NCBI GenBank assembly: GCA_963978895.1
Contig: OZ022238.1
Span: 9,626,584 to 9,690,583, forward strand
Source: Erpobdella octoculata
Taxonomy: Eukaryota; Annelida; Clitellata; Hirudinida; Erpobdellidae
Direction of reading: 5' to 3'
Length of the DNA: 64,000 bases
A program made the position numbers and the translations under genes. Each line of letters begins with the position of its first letter. The first letter of the stretch is position 1. A model generated the notes under the pieces. It did no database searches. It worked only from the letters and a program-made list of their open reading frames with translations, and was not told the DNA's origin. Below, in pieces: positions 52,601 through 64,000 of the stretch.

Positions 52601-55600
52601 AAGGACCTCAAATTCGTAATCCTCGGGCCAAACTCTATAAGGTTCTGTAACAATATTTCAATTTTGACAACTTTTATTTGTCAAAACTTTAAACCGCTGT
52701 ATCTCCGAAACGGAGCGTCCTAGAGCAAAAAGGACCTCAAATTCGTAATCCTCGGGCTGAGTTCTATAAAAGTCTGTAACAATCTTTCAATTTTGACAAC
52801 TTTTATTTTTCAAAACTCTAAACCGCTGTATCTCCGAAACGGAGCGTCCTAGAGCAAAAAGGACCTCAAATTCGTAATCCTCGGGCTAAGTTCTATAAAA
52901 ATCTGTAACAATATTTCAATTTTGACAACTTTTATTTTTCAAAACTTTAAACCGCTGTATCTCCGAAACGGAGCGTCCTAGAGCAAAAAGGACCTCAAAT
53001 TCGTAATCCTCGGACTGAGTTCTATAAGGATCTGTAACAATTTTTTAATTTTGACAACTTTTATTTTTCAAAACTTTAAACCGCTGTATCTCCGAAACGG
53101 AGCGTCCTAGAGCAAAAAGGACCTCAAATTCGTAATCCTCGGACTGAGTTCTATAAGGATCTGTAACAATTTTTTAATTTTGACAACTTTTATTTTTCAA
53201 AACTTTAAACCGCTGTATCTCCGAAACGGAGCGTCCTAGAGCAAAAAGGACCTCAAATTCGTAATCCTCGGACTGAGTTCTATAAGGATCTGTAACAATT
53301 TTTTAATTTTGACAACTTTTATTTTTCAAAACTTTAAACCGCTGTATCTCCGAAACGGAGCGTCCTAGAGCAAAAAGGACCTCAAATTCGTAATCCTCGG
53401 GCTGAGTTCTATAAGAGTCTGTAACAATATTTCAATTTTGACAACTTTTATTTTTCAAAACTTTAAACCGTTGTTTCTCCGAAACGGAGCGTCCTAGAGC
53501 AAAAAGGACCTCAAATTCGTAATCCTCGGGCCAAAGTCTATTAGGATCTGTAACAATATTTCAATTTTGATAACTTCTATTTTTTAAAACTTCAAACGCC
53601 TGTATCTCCGAAACGGAGCGTCCTAGAGCAAAAAGGACCTCAAAGTCGTAGTCTTCGGGCCAAAGTCTATAAGGATCTGTAACAATATTTCAATTTTGAC
53701 AACTTTTATTTTTCAAAACTTTAAACCGCTGTATCTCCGAAACGGAGCGTCCTAGAGCAAAAAGGACCTCAAATTCGTAATCCTCGGACTGAGTTCTATA
53801 AGGGTCTGTAACAATTTTTTAATTTTGACAACTTTTATTTTTCAAAACTTTAAACCGCTGTATCTCCGAAACGGAGCGTCCTAGAGCAAAAAGGACCTCA
53901 AATTCGTAATCCTCGGGCTGAGTTTTATAAGGATCGGTAAAAATTTTTTAATTTTAAAAACTTTTATTTTTCAAAACTTTAAATTGCTGTATCTCCGAAA
54001 CGGAGCGTCCTAGAGCAAAAAGGACCTCCAATTCGTAATCCTCGGGCTGAGTTCTATAAGGATCTGTAACAATATTTCAATTTTGACAACTTTTATTTTA
54101 CAAAATTTTAAACCGATGTATCTCCGAAACGGAGCGTCCTAGAGCAAAAAGGACCTCAAATTCGTAATCCTCGGGCCAAAGTCTATAAGGTTCTGTAACA
54201 ATATTTCAATTTTGACAACTTTTATTTGTCAAAACTTTAAACCGCTGTATCTCCGAAACGGAGGGTCCTAGAGCAAAAAGGACCTCAAATTCGTAATCCT
54301 CAAGCTGAGTTTTATAAGGATCGGTAAAATTTTTTTAATTTTAACAACTTTTATTTTTCAAAACTTTAAACCGCTGTATCTCCGAAACGGAGCGTCCTAG
54401 AGCAAAAAGGACCTCAAATTCGTAGTCTTCGGGCCAAAGTCTATAAGGATCTGTAACAATATTTCAATTTTGACAACTTTTATTTTTCAAAACTTTAAAC
54501 CGCTGTATCTCCGAAACGGAGCGTCCTAGAGCAAAAAGGACCTCAAATTCGTAATCCTCGGACTGAGTTCTATAAGGATCTGTAACAATTTTTTAATTTT
54601 GACAACTTTTATTTTTCAAAACTTTAAACCGCTGTATCTCCGAAACGGAGCGTCCTAGAGCAAAAAGGACCTCAAATTCGTAATCCTCGGGCCAAAGTCT
54701 ATAAGGTTCTGTAACAATATTTCAATTTTGACAACTTTTATTTGTCAAAACTTTAAACCGCTGTATCTCCGAAACGGAGCGTCCTAGAGCAAAAAGGACC
54801 TCAAATTCGTAATCCTCGGACTGAGTTCTATAAGGATCTGTAACAATTTTTTCAATTTTGACAACTTTTATTTTTCAAAACTTTAAACCGCTGTATCTCC
54901 GAAACGGAGCGTCCTAGAGCAAAAAGGACCTCAAATTCGTAATCCTCGGGCTGAGTTTTATAAGGATCGGTAAAAATTTTTTAATTTTAACAACTTTTAT
55001 TTTTCAAAACTTTAAATTGCTGTATCTCCGAAACGGAGCGTCCTAGAGCAAAAAGGACCTCAAATTCGTAATCCTCGGGCTGAGTTCTATAAGGATCTGT
55101 AACAATATTTCAATTTTGACAACTTTTGTTTTTCAAAACTTTAAACCGTTGTATCTCCGAAACGGAGCGTCCTAGAGCAAAAAGGACCTCAAATTCGTAA
55201 TCCTCGGGCCAAAGTCTATAAGGTTCTGTAACAATATTTCAATTTTGACAACTTTTATTTGTCAAAACTTTAAACCGCTGTATCTCCGAAACGGAGGGTC
55301 CTAGAGCAAAAAGGACCTCAAATTCGTAATCCTCAAGCTGAGTTTTATAAGGATCGGTAAAATTTTTTTAATTTTAACAACTTTTATTTTTCAAAACTTT
55401 AAACCGCTGTATCTCCGAAACGGAGCGTCCTAGAGCAAAAAGGACCTCAAATTCGTAATCCTCGGACTGAGTTCTATAAGGATCTGTAACAATTTTTTAA
55501 TTTTGACAACTTTTATTTTTCAAAACTTTAAACCGCTGTATTTCCGAAACGGAGCGTCCTAGAGCAAAAAGGACCTCAAATTCGTAATCCTCGGGCCAAA

Positions 55601-58600
55601 GTCTATAAGGTTCTGTAACAATATTTCAATTTTGACAACTTTTATTTGTCAAAACTTTAAACCGCTGTATCTCCGAAACGGAGCGTCCTAGAGCAAAAAG
55701 GACCTCAAATTCGTAATCCTCGGGCTGAGTTCTATAAGGATCTGTAACAATATTTCAATTTTGACAACTTTTATTTTTCAAAACTTTAAACCGCTGTATC
55801 TCCGAAACCGAGCGTCCTAGAGCAAAAAGGACCTCAAATTCGTAATCCTCGGGCCAAACTCTATAAGGTTCTGTAACAATATTTCAATTTTGACAACTTT
55901 TATTTGTCAAAACTTTAAACCGCTGTATCTCCGAAACGGAGCGTCCTAGAGCAAAAAGGACCTCAAATTCGTAATCCTCGGGCTGAGTTCTATAAAAGTC
56001 TGTAACAATCTTTCAATTTTGACAACTTTTATTTTTCAAAACTCTAAACCGCTGTATCTCCGAAACGGAGCGTCCTAGAGCAAAAAGAACCTCAAATTCG
56101 TAATCCTCGGACTGAGTTCTATAAGGTTATGTACCAATTTTTTAATTTTGACAACTTTTATTTTTCAAAACTTTAAACCGCTGTATCTCCGAAACGGAGC
56201 GTCCTAGAGCAAAAAGGACCTCAAATTCGTAATCCTCGGGCTGAGTTCTATAAGGATCTGTAACAATATTTCAATTTTGACAACTTTTATTTTTCAAAAC
56301 TTTAAACCGCTGTATCTCCGAAACGGAGCGTCCTAGAGCAAAAAGGACCTCAAATTCGTAATCCTCGGGCCAAAGTCTATAAGGTTCTGTAACAATATTT
56401 CAATTTTGACAACTTTTATTTGTCAAAATTTTAAACCGCTGTATCTCCGAAACGGAGCGTCCTAGAGCAAAAAGGACCTCAAATTCGTAATCCTCGGGCT
56501 AAGTTCTATAAAAATCTGTAACAATATTTCAATTTTGACAACTTTTATTTTTCAAAACTTTAAACCGCTGTATCTCCGAAACGGAGCGTCCTAGAGCAAA
56601 AAGGACCTCAAATTCGTAATCCTCGGACTGAGTTCTATAAGGATCTGTAACAATTTTTTAATTTTGACAACTTTTATTTTTCAAAACTTTAAACCGCTGT
56701 ATCTCCGAAACGGAGCGTCCTAGAGCAAAAAGGACCTCAAATTCGTAATCCTCGGACTGAGTTCTATAAGGATCTGTAACAATTTTTTAATTTTGACAAC
56801 TTTTATTTTTCAAAACTTTAAACCGCTGTATCTCCGAAACGGAGCGTCCTAGAGCAAAAAGGACCTCAAATTCGTAATCCTCGGACTGAGTTCTATAAGG
56901 ATCTGTAACAATTTTTTAATTTTGACAACTTTTATTTTTCAAAACTTTAAACCGCTGTATCTCCGAAACGGAGCGTCCTAGAGCAAAAAGGACCTCAAAT
57001 TCGTAATCCTCGGGCTGAGTTTTATAAGGATCGGTAAAAATTTTTTAATTTTAACAACTTTTATTTTTCAAAACTTTAAACCGCTGTATCTCCGAAACGG
57101 AGCGTCCTAGAGCAAAAAGGACCTCAAATTCGTAATCCTCGGGCTGAGTTCTATAAGAGTCTGTAACAATATTTCAATTTTGACAACTTTTATTTTTCAA
57201 AACTTTAAACCGTTGTTTCTCCGAAACGGAGCGTCCTAGAGCAAAAAGGACCTCAAATTCGTAATCCTCGGGCCAAAGTCTATTAGGATCTGTAACAATA
57301 TTTCAATTTTGATAACTTCTATTTTTTAAAACTTCAAACGCCTGTATCTCCGAAACGGAGCGTCCTAGAGCAAAAAGGACCTCAAAGTCGTAGTCTTCGG
57401 GCCAAAGTCTATAAGGATCTGTAACAATATTTCAATTTTGACAACTTTTATTTTTCAAAACTTTAAACCGCTGTATCTCCGAAACGGAGCGTCCTAGAGC
57501 AAAAAGGACCTCAAATTCGTAATCCTCGGACTGAGTTCTATAAGGGTCTGTAACAATTTTTTAATTTTGACAACTTTTATTTTTCAAAACTTTAAACCGC
57601 TGTATCTCCGAAACGGAGCGTCCTAGAGCAAAAAGGACCTCAAATTCGTAATCCTCGGGCTGAGTTTTATAAGGATCGGTAAAAATTTTTTAATTTTAAA
57701 AACTTTTATTTTTCAAAACTTTAAATTGCTGTATCTCCGAAACGGAGCGTCCTAGAGCAAAAAGGACCTCCAATTCGTAATCCTCGGGCTGAGTTCTATA
57801 AGGATCTGTAACAATATTTCAATTTTGACAACTTTTATTTTTCAAAATTTTAAACCGCTGTATCTCCGAAACGGAGCGTCCTAGAGCAAAAAGGACCTCA
57901 AATTCGTAATCCTCGGGCCAAAGTCTATAAGGTTCTGTAACAATATTTCAATTTTGACAACTTTTATTTGTCAAAACTTTAAACCGCTGTATCTCCGAAA
58001 CGGAGGGTCCTAGAGCAAAAAGGACCTCAAATTCGTAATCCTCAAGCTGAGTTTTATAAGGATCGGTAAAATTTTTTTAATTTTAACAACTTTTATTTTT
58101 CAAAACTTTAAACCGCTGTATCTCCGAAACGGAGCGTCCTAGAGCAAAAAGGACCTCAAATTCGTAGTCTTCGGGCCAAAGTCTATAAGGATCTGTAACA
58201 ATATTTCAATTTTGACAACTTTTATTTTTCAAAACTTTAAACCGCTGTATCTCCGAAACGGAGCGTCCTAGAGCAAAAAGGACCTCAAATTCGTAATCCT
58301 CGGACTGAGTTCTATAAGGATCTGTAACAATTTTTTAATTTTGACAACTTTTATTTTTCAAAACTTTAAACCGCTGTATCTCCGAAACGGAGCGTCCTAG
58401 AGCAAAAAGGACCTCAAATTCGTAATCCTCGGACTGAGTTCTATAAGGATCTGTAACAATTTTTTAATTTTGACAACTTTTATTTTTCAAAACTTTAAAC
58501 CGCTGTATCTCCGAAACGGAGCGTCCTAGAGCAAAAAGGACCTCCAATTCGTAATCCTCGGACTGAGTTCTATAAGGATCTGTAACAATTTTTTAATTTT

Positions 58601-61600
58601 GACAACTTTTATTTTTCAAAACTTTAAACCGCTGTATCTCCGAAACGGAGCGTCCTAGAGCAAAAAGGACCTCAAATTCGTAATCCTCGGGCTGAGTTCT
58701 ATAAGGATCTGTAACAATATTTCAATTTTGACAACTTTTATTTTTCAAAACTTTAAACCGCTGTATCTCCGAAACGGAGCGTCCTAGAGCAAAAAGGACC
58801 TCAAATTCGTAATCCTCGGGCTGAGTTCTATAAGGATCTGTAACAATATTTCAATTTTGACAACTTTTATTTTTCAAAATTTTAAACCGCTGTATCTCCG
58901 AAACGGAGCGTCCTAGAGCAAAAAGGACCTCAAATTCGTAATCCTCGGGCCAAAGTCTATAAGGTTCTGTAACAATATTTCAATTTTGACAACTTTTATT
59001 TGTCAAAACTTTAAACCGCTGTATCTCCGAAACGGAGCGTCCTAGAGCAAAAAGGACCTCAAATTCGTAATCCTCGGACTGAGTTCTATAAGGATCTGTA
59101 ACAATTTTTTCAATTTTGACAACTTTTATTTTTCAAAACTTTAAACCGCTGTATCTCCGAAACGGAGCGTCCTAGAGCAAAAAGGACCTCAAATTCGTAA
59201 TCCTCGGGCTGAGTTTTATAAGGATCGGTAAAAATTTTTTAATTTTAACAACTTTTATTTTTCAAAACTTTAAATTGCTGTATCTCCGAAACGGAGCGTC
59301 CTAGAGCAAAAAGGACCTCAAATTCGTAATCCTCGGGCTGAGTTCTATAAGGATCTGTAACAATATTTCAATTTTGACAACTTTTGTTTTTCAAAACTTT
59401 AAACCGTTGTATCTCCGAAACGGAGCGTCCTAGAGCAAAAAGGACCTCAAATTCGTAATCCTCGGGCTGAGTTCTATAAGGGTCTGTAACAATATTTCAA
59501 TTTTGACAACTTTTATTTTTCAAAACTTTAAACCGCTGTATCTCCGAAACGGAGCGTCCTAGAGCAAAAAGGACCTCAAATTCGTAATCCTCGGGCTGAG
59601 TTTTATAAGGATCGGTAAAAATTTTTTAATTTTAACAACTTTTATTTTTCAAAACTTTAAATTGCTGTATCTCCGAAACGGAGCGTCCTAGAGCAAAAAG
59701 GACCTCAAATTCGTAATCCTCGGGCTGAGTTCTATAAGGATCTGTAACAATATTTCAATTTTGACAACTTTTATTTTTCAAAATTTTAAACCGCTGTATC
59801 TCCGAAACGGAGCGTCCTAGAGCAAAAAGGACCTCAAATTCGTAATCCTCGGGCCAAAGTCTATAAGGTTCTGTAACAATATTTCAATTTTGACAACTTT
59901 TATTTGTCAAAACTTTAAACCGCTGTATCTCCGAAACGGAGGGTCCTAGAGCAAAAAGGACCTCAAATTCGTAATCCTCAAGCTGAGTTTTATAAGGATC
60001 GGTAAAATTTTTTTAATTTTAACAACTTTTATTTTTCAAAACTTTAAACCGCTGTATCTCCGAAACGGAGCGTCCTAGAGCAAAAAGGACCTCAAATTCG
60101 TAATCCTCGGACTGAGTTCTATAAGGATCTGTAACAATTTTTTAATTTTGACAACTTTTATTTTTCAAAACTTTAAACCGCTGTATTTCCGAAACGGAGC
60201 GTCCTAGAGCAAAAAGGACCTCAAATTCGTAATCCTCGGGCCAAAGTCTATAAGGTTCTGTAACAATATTTCAATTTTGACAACTTTTATTTGTCAAAAT
60301 TTTAAACCGCTGTATCTCCGAAACGGAGCGTCCTAGAGCAAAAAGGACCTCAAATTCGTAATCCTCGGGCTGAGTTCTATAAGGATCTGTAACAATATTT
60401 CAATTTTGACAACTTTTATTTTTCAAAACTTTAAACCGCTGTATCTCCGAAACGGAGCGTCCTAGAGCAAAAAGGACCTCAAATTCGTAGTCTTCGGGCC
60501 AAAGCCTATAAGGATCTGTAACAATATTTCAATTTTGACAACTTTTATTTTTCAAAACTTTAAACCGCTGTATCTCCGAAACGGAGCGTCCTAGAGCAAA
60601 AAAGACCTCAAATTTGTAGTCTTCGGGCCAAAGCCTATAAGGATCTGTAACAATATTTCAATTTTGACAACTTTTATTTTTCAAAACTTTAAACCGCTGT
60701 ATCTCCGAAACGGAGCGTCCTAGAGCAAAAAGGACCTCAAATTCGTAATCCTCGGACTGAGTTCTATAAGGATCTGTAACAATTTTTTAATTTTGATAAC
60801 TTTTATTTTTCAAAACTTTAAACCGCTGTATCTCCGAAGCGGAGCGTCCTAGAGCAAAAAGGACCTCAAATTCGTAATCCTCCGGCTGAGTTCTATAAGG
60901 ATCTGTAACAATATTTTAATTTTAACAACTTTTATTTTTCAAAACTTTAAATTGCTGTATCTCCGAAACGGAGCGTCCTAGAGCAAAAAGGACCTCAAAT
61001 TCGTAATCCTCGGGCTGAGTTCTATAAAGATCTGTAACAATATTTCAATTTTGACAACTTTTATTTTTCAAAACTTTAAACCGCTGTATCTCCGAAACGG
61101 AGCGTCCTAGAGCAAAAAGGACCTCCAATTCGTAATCCTCGGACTGAGTTCTATAAGGATCTGTAACAATTTTTTAATTTTGACAACTTTTATTTTTCAA
61201 AACTTTAAACCGCTGTATCTCCGAAACGGAGCGTCCTAGAGCAAAAAGGACCTCAAATTCGTAATCCTCGGGCTGAGTTCTATAAGGATCTGTAACAATA
61301 TTTCAATTTTGACAACTTTTATTTTTCAAAACTTTAAACCGCTGTATCTCCGAAACGGAGCGTCCTAGAGCAAAAAGGACCTCAAATTCGTAATCCTCGG
61401 GCTGAGTTCTATAAGGATCTGTAACAATATTTCAATTTTGACAACTTTTATTTTTCAAAATTTTAAACCGCTGTATCTCCGAAACGGAGCGTCCTAGAGC
61501 AAAAAGGACCTCAAATTCGTAATCCTCGGGCCAAAGTCTATAAGGTTCTGTAACAATATTTCAATTTTGACAACTTTTATTTGTCAAAACTTTAAACCGC

Positions 61601-64000
61601 TGTATCTCCGAAACGGAGCGTCCTAGAGCAAAAAGGACCTCAAATTCGTAATCCTCGGACTGAGTTCTATAAGGATCTGTAACAATTTTTTCAATTTTGA
61701 CAACTTTTATTTTTCAAAACTTTAAACCGCTGTATCTCCGAAACGGAGCGTCCTAGAGCAAAAAGGACCTCAAATTCGTAATCCTCGGGCTGAGTTTTAT
61801 AAGGATCGGTAAAAATTTTTTAATTTTAACAACTTTTATTTTTCAAAACTTTAAATTGCTGTATCTCCGAAACGGAGCGTCCTAGAGCAAAAAGGACCTC
61901 AAATTCGTAATCCTCGGGCTGAGTTCTATAAGGATCTGTAACAATATTTCAATTTTGACAACTTTTGTTTTTCAAAACTTTAAACCGTTGTATCTCCGAA
62001 ACGGAGCGTCCTAGAGCAAAAAGGACCTCAAATTCGTAATCCTCGGGCTGAGTTCTATAAGGGTCTGTAACAATATTTCAATTTTGACAACTTTTATTTT
62101 TCAAAACTTTAAACCGCTGTATCTCCGAAACGGAGCGTCCTAGAGCAAAAAGGACCTCAAATTCGTAATCCTCGGGCTGAGTTTTATAAGGATCGGTAAA
62201 AATTTTTTAATTTTAACAACTTTTATTTTTCAAAACTTTAAATTGCTGTATCTCCGAAACGGAGCGTCCTAGAGCAAAAAGGACCTCAAATTCGTAATCC
62301 TCGGGCTGAGTTCTATAAGGATCTGTAACAATATTTCAATTTTGACAACTTTTATTTTTCAAAATTTTAAACCGCTGTATCTCCGAAACGGAGCGTCCTA
62401 GAGCAAAAAGGACCTCAAATTCGTAATCCTCGGGCCAAAGTCTATAAGGTTCTGTAACAATATTTCAATTTTGACAACTTTTATTTGTCAAAACTTTAAA
62501 CCGCTGTATCTCCGAAACGGAGGGTCCTAGAGCAAAAAGGACCTCAAATTCGTAATCCTCAAGCTGAGTTTTATAAGGATCGGTAAAATTTTTTTAATTT
62601 TAACAACTTTTATTTTTCAAAACTTTAAACCGCTGTATCTCCGAAACGGAGCGTCCTAGAGCAAAAAGGACCTCAAATTCGTAATCCTCGGACTGAGTTC
62701 TATAAGGATCTGTAACAATTTTTTAATTTTGACAACTTTTATTTTTCAAAACTTTAAACCGCTGTATTTCCGAAACGGAGCGTCCTAGAGCAAAAAGGAC
62801 CTCAAATTCGTAATCCTCGGGCCAAAGTCTATAAGGTTCTGTAACAATATTTCAATTTTGACAACTTTTATTTGTCAAAATTTTAAACCGCTGTATCTCC
62901 GAAACGGAGCGTCCTAGAGCAAAAAGGACCTCAAATTCGTAATCCTCGGGCTGAGTTCTATAAGGATCTGTAACAATATTTCAATTTTGACAACTTTTAT
63001 TTTTCAAAACTTTAAACCGCTGTATCTCCGAAACGGAGCGTCCTAGAGCAAAAAGGACCTCAAATTCGTAGTCTTCGGGCCAAAGCCTATAAGGATCTGT
63101 AACAATATTTCAATTTTGACAACTTTTATTTTTCAAAACTTTAAACCGCTGTATCTCCGAAACGGAGCGTCCTAGAGCAAAAAAGACCTCAAATTTGTAG
63201 TCTTCGGGCCAAAGCCTATAAGGATCTGTAACAATATTTCAATTTTGACAACTTTTATTTTTCAAAACTTTAAACCGCTGTATCTCCGAAACGGAGCGTC
63301 CTAGAGCAAAAAGGACCTCAAATTCGTAATCCTCGGACTGAGTTCTATAAGGATCTGTAACAATTTTTTAATTTTGATAACTTTTATTTTTCAAAACTTT
63401 AAACCGCTGTATCTCCGAAGCGGAGCGTCCTAGAGCAAAAAGGACCTCAAATTCGTAATCCTCCGGCTGAGTTCTATAAGGATCTGTAACAATATTTTAA
63501 TTTTAACAACTTTTATTTTTCAAAACTTTAAATTGCTGTATCTCCGAAACGGAGCGTCCTAGAGCAAAAAGGACCTCAAATTCGTAATCCTCGGGCTGAG
63601 TTCTATAAAGATCTGTAACAATATTTCAATTTTGACAACTTTTATTTTTCAAAACTTTAAACCGCTGTATCTCCGAAACGGAGCGTCCTAGAGCAAAAAG
63701 GACCTGAAATTCGTAATCCTCGGGCTGAGTTCTATAAGGATCTGTAACAATATTTCAATTTTAACAACTTTTATTTTTCAAAACTTTAAACCGCTGTATC
63801 TCCGAAACGGAGCGTCCTAGAGCAAAAAGGACCTCAAATTCGTAGTCTTCGGGACAAAGTCTATAAGGATCTGTAACAATATTTCAATTTTGACAACTTT
63901 TATTTTTCAAAACTTTAAACCGCTGTATCTCCGAAACGGAGCGTCCTAGAGCAAAAAAGACCTCAAATTTGTAGTCTTCGGGCCAAAGCCTATAAGGATC
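46601..64000 (+). repeat. 129-bp satellite array, about 135 monomers, with higher-order structure
   Basis: The monomer begins GACAACTTTTATTTTTCAAA, contains CTGTATCTCCGAAACGGAGC with the hairpin CTCCG-AAA-CGGAG, then GAGCAAAAAGGACCTCAAAT and CTATAAGGATCTGTAACAAT. First two starts are 46601 and 46730. It fills the window to its end, so the true length is unknown. Diagnostic variants recur at fixed distances: CGTTGTTTCTCC at 49727, 53469 and 57211 (3742 bp, 29 monomers); CGAAACCGAGCG at 52577 and 55803 (3226 bp, 25 monomers); CCTCCGGCTGAG at about 60880 and 63461 (2581 bp, 20 monomers). There are no long open frames. Confidence 0.97.

Noticed and set aside
46601..64000. CRISPR-like array
   Set aside because: Repeat and variable parts together form one 129-bp unit repeated whole, with no unique spacers and no cas genes, in an animal genome.
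46601..64000. Coding tandem repeat
   Set aside because: All frames have stops in each monomer and the 129-bp unit shows no codon-like pattern of change.

Overview
The window is AT-rich animal nuclear DNA, almost certainly from an invertebrate. Its genes are intron-rich with GT/AG borders, it carries SNAP-25, ETS-type PNT and LRR/fibronectin genes, and it has LINE, Copia, hAT, pogo, Mutator-like and Helitron elements plus long microsatellites. I cannot place the phylum from the sequence alone. No rRNA, tRNA, CRISPR or bacterial-style operon was seen.

Layout. 0-7 kb: first exon of an MS4A-like four-pass membrane protein (minus), an old inverted copy of a Helitron repeat, the last three exons of an unidentified basic protein (minus), a MITE, a palindrome and an AT minisatellite. 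6.7-12.1 kb: a complete SNAP-25 gene on the minus strand, rebuilt exon by exon to exactly 206 codons. It has two tandem 49-nt versions of exon 3 that can only be used one at a time, and a 1.9-kb Mutator-like foldback element sits in its fifth intron. 13.6-15.6 kb: an internally deleted pogo-like element that keeps the transposase N-terminus and C-terminal zinc finger but not the DDE core.

16.0-24.9 kb: a nested transposon stack. A dead hAT (SCAND3/ZBED5-like) on the minus strand is split by a 5'-truncated LINE, by a Copia element with identical LTRs, a perfect 5-bp target duplication and a deleted RT/RNase H region, and by a 2.9-kb element flanked by TA. 25.1-26.1 kb: exons of a PNT (SAM_PNT) protein (minus). 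26.2-29.7 kb: microsatellites, a 37-bp minisatellite and a ZMYM1-like hAT fragment. 29.9-32.3 kb: a three-exon gene for a 642-residue acidic, serine-rich protein of unknown function (minus). 33.6-36.3 kb: a two-exon gene for a secreted-leader LRR-FN3-TM receptor-like protein (minus).

37.8-64 kb is repeat territory: a pentanucleotide array, a LINE 3' end, then a cluster of non-autonomous Helitrons (5' TC, 3' hairpin plus CTAG, inserted between A and T). Some of these are joined head-to-tail without a spacer (CTAG|TC). The last Helitron runs directly into a 129-bp satellite of about 135 monomers that fills the final 17.4 kb, shows higher-order periods of 3742, 3226 and 2581 bp, and leaves the window. 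The satellite begins exactly where sister Helitrons carry other sequence, so it looks like a satellite that grew inside a rolling-circle transposon.

Host genes (MS4A-like, basic protein, SNAP-25, PNT, acidic protein, LRR protein) all lie on the minus strand; nothing shows that they work in one pathway. All intron borders were read by eye and need transcript support.
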